This document shows, piece after piece, positions 57,655 to 64,000 of a DNA stretch of 64,000 nucleotides (position 1 is the first letter of the stretch; each line of letters starts with the position of its first letter). A program made the translations under genes and the position numbers. The notes under the pieces are model-generated. The model was given only the letters and a program-made list of their open reading frames with translations, did no database searches and was not told where the DNA came from. Source of the stretch: JBDHWG01 sp039810085. GTDB taxonomy: Bacteria; Chloroflexota; Anaerolineae; Epilineales; JAHCIE01. The DNA is taken from the NCBI GenBank assembly GCA_039810085.1, contig JBDHWG010000003.1, positions 186,001 to 250,000 on the forward strand. The letters run 5' to 3'.

Positions 57655-60165
57655 ATGATGCGATTTGACCGATTTACAGAGAAAGCGCAAGACGCTATCG
57701 CTCGGTCTCAGGAGATCCTCCTGCGCTATCGCCATACGCAACTAGACACCGAGCACCTCTTCCTCGCTTTGCTGGAGCAAGAGGACGGGCTTGTGCCGAA
57801 GATACTTGAGCGCATGGGCGCCTCTACACCGGCGTTGCGAAAGCGCATTGAAGACGTTTTGAAGACATCCCAGGCGACGGTTGCGCCGGGCAGCGCCGCT
57901 CCCCAGCAAATCTTCGTCACACCGCGTCTACAGTACGTGGGTGTGAACGCGCAGCGGGAAGCGCAGCAGCTCGAAGACGAGTACATCTCCACCGAGCACC
58001 TCCTCCTGGCGATTGCCGAGGACCGCGACGGCCCGTCGGCCCGCCTCCTCCGTGAGTCGAACATCACCAAGGACAGCATCTTCGCCACCATCAAGGAGAT
58101 GCGCCAGGGGCAGAAAGTCACCGACCCGAACTCTGAGACGAAGGGGCAGACCCTTCAGAAGTATGGCCGCGACCTGACCCAGCTCGCCCGCGAGGGCAAG
58201 CTGGACCCGGTCATTGGCCGCGAGGACGAGATTCTGCGCTCCATGCGCGTTCTCGCCCGCCGCACCAAGAACAACCCGGTGCTCGTCGGCGAGCCGGGCG
58301 TCGGCAAGACGGCAATTGTCGAAGGGCTGGCGCAGCTCATCGCCATCGGCGACGTGCCGGGCACACTGGAAGGCAAGCGCCTAATCGAGTTGGACCTGGC
58401 AGGCATGCTGGCCGGTTCGCGCTTCCGGGGTGAGTTCGAGGAGCGCCTCAAGTCGGCGATGGAAGAGGTGCGCAGCTCCAACGGCGAGATCGTCCTCTTC
58501 ATCGACGAGCTGCACAACGTCGTCGGCGCGGGCGCGGCCCAGGGCGCGATTGACGCCTCCAACATGATGAAGCCGGCCCTGTCGCGCGGCGAGCTGCACG
58601 TCATCGGCGCGACGACGCTGGACGACTACCGCATGCACATCGAGAGCGACTCAGCGCTCGAGCGTCGCTTCGCCCCGGTGTTCATCGACGAGCCGAGCGA
58701 GAGCGAGGCCATCGAGATGCTGCGCGGCCTGCGCGACCGCTACGAGAAGCACCACGGGGTGAAGATTACCGAGAAGGCGCTGGAAGCGGCAGTGCGCCTG
58801 TCAGCCCGCTACGTCACCGACCGGCAGCTGCCGGACAAGGCCATCGACCTGATCGACGAGGCCGCCGCCAAGACGCGCATCGACATCTACTCCATGCCCA
58901 AGGACGTCCGCGACATGCGTGTTGAGGCCGCCCGCCTCTCGTCCGAGGAAGAGGAAGCGTGGCAGAGCCGCGACTACGAGCGCGCCGCCCGTGTCAAGAG
59001 TCAGCGCATCCAGATGGAGCAGCAGTACCAGGGGCTTGTCGAGGAGTGGCGGCAGGAGAAGGGCCTGGACGAGATTGTGGATGAGGAGGACATCGCCCAG
59101 ATCATCCATTCGTGGACGGGCATCCCGGTCTCGCGGATGATGGAAGCCGAGAGCGCCAAGCTCCTCAAGATGGAAGAGGCGCTGCACGAGCGCGTCATCG
59201 GCCAGGATGAGGCGGTCGCCGCCGTGGCGGACGCCATCCGCCGCTCGCGCGCTGGCCTCAAAGACCCGCGCCGGCCCATCGGCTCGTTCATCTTCCTGGG
59301 CAGCACCGGCGTCGGCAAGACCGAGCTGGCGAAGGCCCTGGCCGAGTTCCTGTTCGATGAGGACGACGCGATGGTACGTGTGGACATGAGCGAGTTCCGC
59401 GAGGCGCACACGGTGTCGCGCTTGATCGGGTCGCCGCCCGGCTACGTCGGCTACGACGAGGGGGGGCAGCTCACCGAGGCGGTGCGCCGTCGCCCGTACC
59501 AGGTGGTCCTGTTTGACGAGATTGAGAAGGCCCACCCGGAGGTCTGGAATGTCCTGCTGCAAGTGCTCGAGGATGGGCGGCTGACGGACGGCCACGGTAA
59601 CACCGTGGACTTCCGCAACACCGTCATCATCATGACCTCGAACATCGGCACGCGCATGGCGCAGCAGGGCGCGCGTGGCGGGACGATTGGGTTCCGCACC
59701 GGCCCCGAGAGCGCCAACGTGGCGAGCATCGAGAGCTTCCGCGAGAACGTGGTGGATGAGCTGAAGCGGGCCTTCCGCCCTGAGCTGCTCAACCGCATCG
59801 ACGAAATCATTGTCTTCCACAACCTCGCGCCGGAGCACATCCGCCAGATCGTCGATCTCCAGGTCGCCTACCTGGCCGAGCGCATGGCCGAGCAGCACTA
59901 CAGCCTCGAGCTGAGCGACGCCGCCCGCGAGTGGCTGGCGAAGGAAGGCTACGATCCGGAGTACGGCGCGCGCCCGTTGAAGCGCGTCATCGCCCGCGAG
60001 ATCGAAAGCCCGCTGAGCCGCGAGGTCCTGGCCGGTCACTTCAAGGCCGGCGACACGGTCATCGTGGACGTGGCCGAGGTCGATGGCAAGCAGAAGCTCG
60101 TCTTCGACCGCCACGAAGGTGCTGTCTCGCAGCTCGAAGACGCGCTGAGCGATAGCGAAGCTTAA
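57655..60165 (+). CDS. clpC: ATP-dependent protease ATPase ClpC
   Basis: Unfoldase for ClpP. 836 residues: N-terminal repeat domain (RFTEKAQDAIARSQEILLRYRHTQLDTEHLFLALL), AAA-1 with Walker A GEPGVGKTAIVEGLAQ, a short middle region with a UVR-like motif (EEEAWQSRDYERAARVKSQR), which separates ClpC from ClpB, and AAA-2 with GSTGVGKTELAKALAEFLF. The ClpP-binding loop lies in the C-terminal AAA region. Two tandem ATGs (57655, 57658). Confidence 0.95.
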   Translation: MMRFDRFTEKAQDAIARSQEILLRYRHTQLDTEHLFLALLEQEDGLVPKILERMGASTPALRKRIEDVLKTSQATVAPGSAAPQQIFVTPRLQYVGVNAQREAQQLEDEYISTEHLLLAIAEDRDGPSARLLRESNITKDSIFATIKEMRQGQKVTDPNSETKGQTLQKYGRDLTQLAREGKLDPVIGREDEILRSMRVLARRTKNNPVLVGEPGVGKTAIVEGLAQLIAIGDVPGTLEGKRLIELDLAGMLAGSRFRGEFEERLKSAMEEVRSSNGEIVLFIDELHNVVGAGAAQGAIDASNMMKPALSRGELHVIGATTLDDYRMHIESDSALERRFAPVFIDEPSESEAIEMLRGLRDRYEKHHGVKITEKALEAAVRLSARYVTDRQLPDKAIDLIDEAAAKTRIDIYSMPKDVRDMRVEAARLSSEEEEAWQSRDYERAARVKSQRIQMEQQYQGLVEEWRQEKGLDEIVDEEDIAQIIHSWTGIPVSRMMEAESAKLLKMEEALHERVIGQDEAVAAVADAIRRSRAGLKDPRRPIGSFIFLGSTGVGKTELAKALAEFLFDEDDAMVRVDMSEFREAHTVSRLIGSPPGYVGYDEGGQLTEAVRRRPYQVVLFDEIEKAHPEVWNVLLQVLEDGRLTDGHGNTVDFRNTVIIMTSNIGTRMAQQGARGGTIGFRTGPESANVASIESFRENVVDELKRAFRPELLNRIDEIIVFHNLAPEHIRQIVDLQVAYLAERMAEQHYSLELSDAAREWLAKEGYDPEYGARPLKRVIAREIESPLSREVLAGHFKAGDTVIVDVAEVDGKQKLVFDRHEGAVSQLEDALSDSEA

Positions 60166-60187
60166 GCCCCTGCCCAAAAGAGGTGGA

Positions 60188-60261
60188 AACGCAAAGGCGC
60201 AGAGGCGCAGAGGAAGAAAAAGCTTTCGACTCTGCCCTCTGCGTCTTTGCGTCTCTGCGTT
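60188..60261. repeat. CGCAGAG-type inverted repeat
   Basis: aacgcaaaggcgcagaggcgcagagg faces cctctgcgtctttgcgtctctgcgtt. Directly after clpC. Confidence 0.75.
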
Positions 60262-60334
60262 GCCTTTCTCTTGGAGATTTGCAAGAGGCGGTATATTCTA
60301 TTCTTAAGTTCTGTCATTCTGATTAGGTGTTATT

Positions 60335-61396
60335 ATGCAGCGTATGCCTGTGCCCCACGTGGGGCGCAACGATCCCTGCCCTTGCGGCAGCGGCAAGAAG
60401 TACAAGAACTGCCACATGCGGCAGGACGAGGCACGCGCTGCCGGCCCCGGGCTGCTCAAGCAGGCGCGCGGGACGTTCAACGACAAGCTCGTCGCGTTCG
60501 CCCAGGCCCCGCGCTTCGCGCCGGAGATGGCCGCCGCGTTTGACCTGTTCTGGGATAACCGCGTCCCCCTGGACGAGTTCGAGCGCATCGCGCCGCTGCA
60601 CCGGCAGCGCTTCTTCGACTACTTCCTGCACGACTACCGCTTGTCCGAGGGCGCACGCGTCATCGACCTTCTGGCTAATCAGGGGCCGCGGCTGACCTCA
60701 GAAGAGCGCACAGTGTTGGGCCAGTGGCGCAAGGCCGCCATTGGCATTTTCGGCATCACCCGCGCCGACGCCTTCAACGCGCAAGTCAAGGATTTGGCGC
60801 AAGGCGGCGACCTGACGCTGGACATCGCTCTGCCGCCACCCCTGGCGCAGCCGTCGGTTGCGCTGGTCGGCCGACTGGCGCGGGACGGCAAGCCTTACCT
60901 GGTGCGCGACTTCGCCATGCCGCTGCCCCAGGAGCGGGCGCAGGCGCTCGTGGAGTGGCTCAAGCCGCGTTTCGCCGCCTACCAGGCGCAGCACTACGGC
61001 GCGACGTGGGACACGTTCATGCGCGATGAGAGCTACCTGGTGACGTACTTCCTACAGGAAGACCCGGAGTTCATGCCCCCGCCGCAGCGCGTCGCCCAGG
61101 CGCAGCAGGACAAGGACCAAGAGATTGCCCGCAACCTGGTGCGCCAACTCCACAGCGGTATCATCATCGGCACGCTGGACCAGCACTACAGCGCTTTTCT
61201 CGACAAGCCCGTCGAGGGGTGGGGCAACCGCTCGCTGCGGCAGCTCATGGCCGACGAGCGCGGGCGCGAGCGCGTGGAGCTCTGGCTGGAGATGCTGGCG
61301 GACGCCGAGGAGGCGCGGCGAGCGATGGGCCAGCCGGCCTACGACGTCAACCGTCTGCGCGGCCAGCTTGGCATGCTCGGCAAGGGCGTGTTCTAA
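60335..61396 (+). CDS. SEC-C zinc-binding motif protein of unknown function
   Basis: 353 residues. The N-terminus VGRNDPCPCGSGKKYKNCH is a SEC-C motif (C-x-C..C-H), the zinc-binding tail of SecA, here at the start of a different protein. The remainder is helical with no membrane span (AFDLFWDNRVPLDEFERIAPLHRQRFFDYFLHDYRL..). A middle beta part around 150-200 (LVGRLARDGKPYLVRDFAMPLP) is present. Such proteins may bind ribosomes or protein-quality machinery; placement behind clpC fits but proves nothing. Confidence 0.78.
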   Translation: MQRMPVPHVGRNDPCPCGSGKKYKNCHMRQDEARAAGPGLLKQARGTFNDKLVAFAQAPRFAPEMAAAFDLFWDNRVPLDEFERIAPLHRQRFFDYFLHDYRLSEGARVIDLLANQGPRLTSEERTVLGQWRKAAIGIFGITRADAFNAQVKDLAQGGDLTLDIALPPPLAQPSVALVGRLARDGKPYLVRDFAMPLPQERAQALVEWLKPRFAAYQAQHYGATWDTFMRDESYLVTYFLQEDPEFMPPPQRVAQAQQDKDQEIARNLVRQLHSGIIIGTLDQHYSAFLDKPVEGWGNRSLRQLMADERGRERVELWLEMLADAEEARRAMGQPAYDVNRLRGQLGMLGKGVF

Positions 61397-61410
61397 GATA
61401 TTCTGACAAT

Positions 61411-61478
61411 GCAGGGGCGCAGAGACGCAAAGGGAAGATCAAGATTTCTTTCTCTGCGTCTCTGCGCCTTTGCGTTCC
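61411..61478. repeat. CGCAGAG-type inverted repeat
   Basis: gcaggggcgcagagacgcaaagg faces ctctgcgtctctgcgcctttgcgtt, 15 bases after the SEC-C gene. Confidence 0.7.
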
Positions 61479-61490
61479 ACCCCTCTTGGC

Positions 61491-61610
61491 GTCATTGCGA
61501 GGCGGGCTTTGCCGCCGAAGCAATCTCACGCCAGGTTATAAGCCCGCTCGCCCCGCGCTAGACTGTCTAATACAAGGGCGTGGGATTGCTTCGCGTGCGC
61601 TCGCAATGAC
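61491..61610. repeat. Dispersed inverted-repeat element, copy 3
   Basis: 120 bp from gtcattgcgag to ctcgcaatgac with inner arms gaagcaatctcac and gtgggattgcttc identical to copy 1; centre differs. Sits beside a CGCAGAG repeat. Confidence 0.85.
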
Positions 61611-61628
61611 AGGCGCGGCGTCACTTCG

Positions 61629-62330
61629 TCACGCTTGTCTCCGCGAGCCACTCCCATACAGGAAATAGTTCGCCGTCTGGCGCACATCCACGTTCCAGCC
61701 GAGGTCGGCGAGGCGCGTGGGCAGCGCGGCCGGGTCGTAGTAGACTTTGTAGATGGTGAATGCGCGCCCATCGTTGAGCTGGCGCACCTGCAGCGACTCC
61801 TCCACAGCCCCGAACGACTGGTTAGCGGCTGAGCCGGTCGGGTTGAACAGCGAGTCGATGAAGAACACCCGACCACCTGGCGCGAGAGCGTCGCGCACGG
61901 TCGCCCAGAACCCCGCGAATTGCTCCGGCGGGACGTGGGACAGCCAGAAGCTGAAGAAGGCCACGTCGTACGTGCGCGTCGGTCGCCACTGGAAGATGTC
62001 CGCCTGAACGTACGCGACGTTGTCGCTGCGAACACGCTCCTGGTTGAGGGCGAGGGCCTCCGGCGAGCTATCCACCGCCGTGATGTGCTCCGCGTGCTGC
62101 GCCAGGCGCTCCGTCCACCAGCCCGTCCCGCACGCCAGCTCGAGCACTGCACCTTTCGGATTGAATGCATCCAGGGCGTCGGCCACCTCCCGAATCTCGT
62201 CGAACCACTGTCGATTCAGCGCCGGACCTTTGTCGTAGCGGCCCAAGCGCAAGAACCACTCGTCGTACTCCGGCGCTCGCGCGCGATAGTAGTCGATCTG
62301 CTCTTGCAGCCAATCATTAGTTGATGTCAT
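61629..62330 (-). CDS. Class I SAM-dependent methyltransferase
   Basis: 233 residues. Motif I is VLELACGTGWWTERLAQ (about 58), then ITAVDSSPEALALNQ, DVAFFSFWLSHVPP and APGGRVFFIDSLF, the pattern of small-molecule methyltransferases (Methyltransf_11/25). ATG 62330 follows GGAG; a longer frame passes through the TGTC array and is not likely coding. Acceptor unknown. It is divergent from dnaG, with an ordered operator array between them. Confidence 0.85.
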   Translation of the reverse strand: MTSTNDWLQEQIDYYRARAPEYDEWFLRLGRYDKGPALNRQWFDEIREVADALDAFNPKGAVLELACGTGWWTERLAQHAEHITAVDSSPEALALNQERVRSDNVAYVQADIFQWRPTRTYDVAFFSFWLSHVPPEQFAGFWATVRDALAPGGRVFFIDSLFNPTGSAANQSFGAVEESLQVRQLNDGRAFTIYKVYYDPAALPTRLADLGWNVDVRQTANYFLYGSGSRRQA

Positions 62331-62357
62331 GCGTTGTCTCCATTTCCTTCTCGACGT

Positions 62358-62363
62358 ATTATA
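62358..62363 (-). promoter_or_regulatory. -10 box of the methyltransferase
   Basis: TATAAT on the minus strand (62363-62358), no good -35 at 17 bp, about 28 bases before the ATG. A weak -35 would fit an activated promoter. Confidence 0.5.
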
Positions 62364-62407
62364 CCTCTGTACAAAGAACGAGGTAGGAATGAGCAAGTTA
62401 TGAAAAT

Positions 62408-62446
62408 TGTCGGCTAAATGTCGGTTATATGTCAGGTAAGTGTCGG
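62408..62446. promoter_or_regulatory. Four TGTC direct repeats at 11-bp spacing
   Basis: TGTCGG at 62408 and 62419, TGTCAG at 62430, TGTCGG at 62441, each exactly 11 bp apart, with AT-rich spacers. This is the geometry of PhoB/OmpR-family operators, whose monomers bind one half-site per helical turn. Confidence 0.7.
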
Positions 62447-62486
62447 GACAAAGTGCGTTCAGTTGCCCTTTTCGCCTTCCGGGCTT

Positions 62487-62515
62487 TTGCACCTGGCCTG
62501 ACTTCGTGCTACACT
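62487..62515 (+). promoter_or_regulatory. Possible dnaG promoter
   Basis: TTGCAC (62487-62492), 17 bp, TACACT (62510-62515); moderate match. Confidence 0.4.
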
Positions 62516-62612
62516 TTAGCCCGTTACGCTACAGACAGCGGGCACGCCGACTAACACACTCGCTCGCCGCTGATGAACCCTCACCGCCTGTCTCTCGTTC
62601 CCTGATGGCTAA

Positions 62613-64000
62613 ATGCGCATGAGCGTAGTCGACGAGATCAAGGCCCGGCTCGACATTGTAGATGTAGTAGGCAGCTACGTCCAGCTCAAGAAAGCGGGCC
62701 GCACGTTCAAGGGACTGTGCCCCTTCCACAGCGAGAAGACACCCTCGTTCATTGTCAACCCGGAGCGGCAGACGTGGCACTGCTTTGGAGCATGCGGCAC
62801 GGGCGGGGACATCTTCTCCTTCACCCAGCGGGCTGAGAACGTTGATTTCCCCGGCGCCCTCCGCCTGCTGGCCGACCGCGCCGGCGTCGAAGTTACCCCC
62901 CGCACCCCGACTGCGCAAGCGGAAGACGACGCGCGCACCCGGCAGTATGCGGTGAACAACGCTGCCGCGCAATTCTTTAACAGCCAGCTCGCTCACTCGC
63001 CCGCCGCTGCGGGAGCGAGGGCTTACCTAGAAAAGCGCCAGGTCGACGCGGCTACCTGCGAGCGGTTCGGCTTGGGCTATGCCCCAGACAGTTGGGACGG
63101 CTTGCTGACGGCGCTCACGGCGCGGAACTACCGCGTCGATGACCTGGCAGCAGCGGGGCTGGTAGTGGAGCGCGAGGGTGGAGGCTACTACGACCGGTTC
63201 CGCGGCCGCCTCATCTTCCCCATTCGGGACGAGCGCGGCCAGACGATTGGCTTTGGCGGCCGGACGCTGGGCGACGGCCTCCCTAAGTACCTTAACTCAC
63301 CCCAAACGCTGCTGTTCGACAAAGGCGCTCTCCTCTATGGGCTGGACCTGGCGCGGGAGACCATTCGGCGCGTGGGCACAGTGGTCGTCGTCGAGGGCTA
63401 CATGGATGTGGTCAGCCTGCACCAGCGCGGCTTCCAAAACGTTGTCGCCTCACTGGGCACGGCGCTGACCGAGGCCCAGGTGAGCCTCGCCGCGCGCTAC
63501 GCCCCTCAGCTCGTCCTGGCCCTGGATGCGGACAGCGCGGGCAATGCGGCGACGCTGCGCGGCTTGCAGGTCGCGGCGCGGGCCGTGGCGACGCAGAAGC
63601 GACGCATGCCCGGTCCGGGCGGTCGGCTCAATACCGTCGAGAAGCGCGCCATCGAGCTGCGCATCACGGTTCTACCGGCGGGCCTGGACCCGGACGACCT
63701 GGTCAAGCAGAACCCGGCCGAGTGGGAGCGGCGCGTCGCGGCAAGTAAGCCGGTGCCAGAGTACTATTTTTCGGCGCTGGTAAGCGATCTAGACTTGAAC
63801 ACGTCTACCGGTAAGGAGGAAGCCGCCGAACGTCTGCTGCCCGTCATTCGGGATGAGCTGGACAGCCCGGTGGAGCAAGGCCACTACTTGCAGTGGCTGG
63901 CGCGCCTCACCCGCGTCGATGAGCGGCAGCTCACCCAGCGCTTCCGGACGCTGGGCCGACGCTCCGTTGATCATGGCGCTTCCCCACCGCCGATGCGGCC
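62613..64000 (+). CDS. dnaG: DNA primase DnaG (3' end outside window)
   Basis: Makes RNA primers at the replication fork. About 462 residues are in the window. The zinc domain has C36, H39 and then C57 and C61 in WHCFGACGTGGD; the last pair is C-x3-C instead of the C-x2-C usual in other phyla. The TOPRIM core follows with VVVVEGYMDVVSLHQRGFQNVVASLGTALT and LALDADSAG. The frame is open to the window edge. ATG 62613 or 62619; no good ribosome site. In many genomes rpoD follows. Confidence 0.93.
   Translation, partial: MRMSVVDEIKARLDIVDVVGSYVQLKKAGRTFKGLCPFHSEKTPSFIVNPERQTWHCFGACGTGGDIFSFTQRAENVDFPGALRLLADRAGVEVTPRTPTAQAEDDARTRQYAVNNAAAQFFNSQLAHSPAAAGARAYLEKRQVDAATCERFGLGYAPDSWDGLLTALTARNYRVDDLAAAGLVVEREGGGYYDRFRGRLIFPIRDERGQTIGFGGRTLGDGLPKYLNSPQTLLFDKGALLYGLDLARETIRRVGTVVVVEGYMDVVSLHQRGFQNVVASLGTALTEAQVSLAARYAPQLVLALDADSAGNAATLRGLQVAARAVATQKRRMPGPGGRLNTVEKRAIELRITVLPAGLDPDDLVKQNPAEWERRVAASKPVPEYYFSALVSDLDLNTSTGKEEAAERLLPVIRDELDSPVEQGHYLQWLARLTRVDERQLTQRFRTLGRRSVDHGASPPPMR

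Overview
This GC-rich window is one contiguous stretch of bacterial chromosome. The gene set suggests a rod-shaped, carotenoid-making bacterium: mreBCD with minCDE, a fused two-repeat lycopene cyclase, RNase J, an L25/TL5-type ribosomal protein, ClpC, a B12-dependent mutase subunit and palindromic intergenic repeats. Chloroflexota is my best guess, but that is an inference from gene content and was not tested by any search. Promoters fit a normal sigma-70 consensus, several with exact 17-bp spacers.

Layout. 1-2.1 kb: end of a glycosyltransferase, lycopene cyclase and plsY on the + strand. 2.3-3.3 kb: an EamA transporter. 3.4-8.8 kb: a minus-strand arginine operon, argC-methyltransferase-HD protein-argB-argD-argA, with a strong promoter and a leader that looks like a transcription attenuator. 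8.9-18.2 kb: + strand amidohydrolase, small and membrane proteins of unknown role, a GT39-type glycosyltransferase, an amidase, an aminotransferase and an M20 peptidase. 18.2-24.5 kb (minus): a two-component system, a secreted cohesin/dockerin protein, and a large protein joining a glycosidase-like domain to an O-antigen-ligase-like membrane domain. 24.6-32 kb: L25, then mreB-mreC-mreD-pbp2 and minC-minD-minE, so cell elongation and division-site genes lie side by side. 32-43 kb: SRPBCC protein, D-threonine-aldolase-like enzyme, a BrnT/BrnA-like toxin-antitoxin pair, an ATP10-like protein, a MATE pump with a structured leader, radA, and the nadE-histidine kinase-ANTAR regulator-B12 subunit operon. 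43-51.7 kb: DUF58/DUF4129 pair, small conserved proteins, RNase J, an orphan DNA methyltransferase beside a 177-bp tandem repeat, uracil-DNA glycosylase, a PaaD-like protein and tRNA-Val. 52-53.6 kb: DUF2207 membrane protein. 53.6-57.4 kb: the RiPP-like locus. 57.6-64 kb: clpC, a SEC-C protein, a methyltransferase and the start of dnaG.

The most interesting region is 53647-57391 on the minus strand. A consensus promoter (TTGACA, 17 bp, TATAAT) precedes a radical SAM enzyme, a PatA/PatG-type subtilisin protease, a 72-residue helper-like protein, a stand-alone protein resembling the C-terminal part of cyanobactin PatG, and three short peptides sharing the N-terminal block MPGFTA(E/D)A(S/A)LY followed by diverse cysteine-rich tails. 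This reads as a ribosomally made, post-translationally modified peptide system built from PatA/PatG-like parts plus a radical SAM enzyme. I see no YcaO cyclodehydratase or lanthionine synthetase in it. A palindromic DNA element appears to sit exactly at the leader/core junction of the third peptide.

Other regulatory signals: four TGTC half-sites at exact 11-bp spacing upstream of dnaG, a perfect Gram-positive-type SOS box between clpC and the RiPP operon with a weaker one at the radA promoter, and three families of intergenic inverted repeats.
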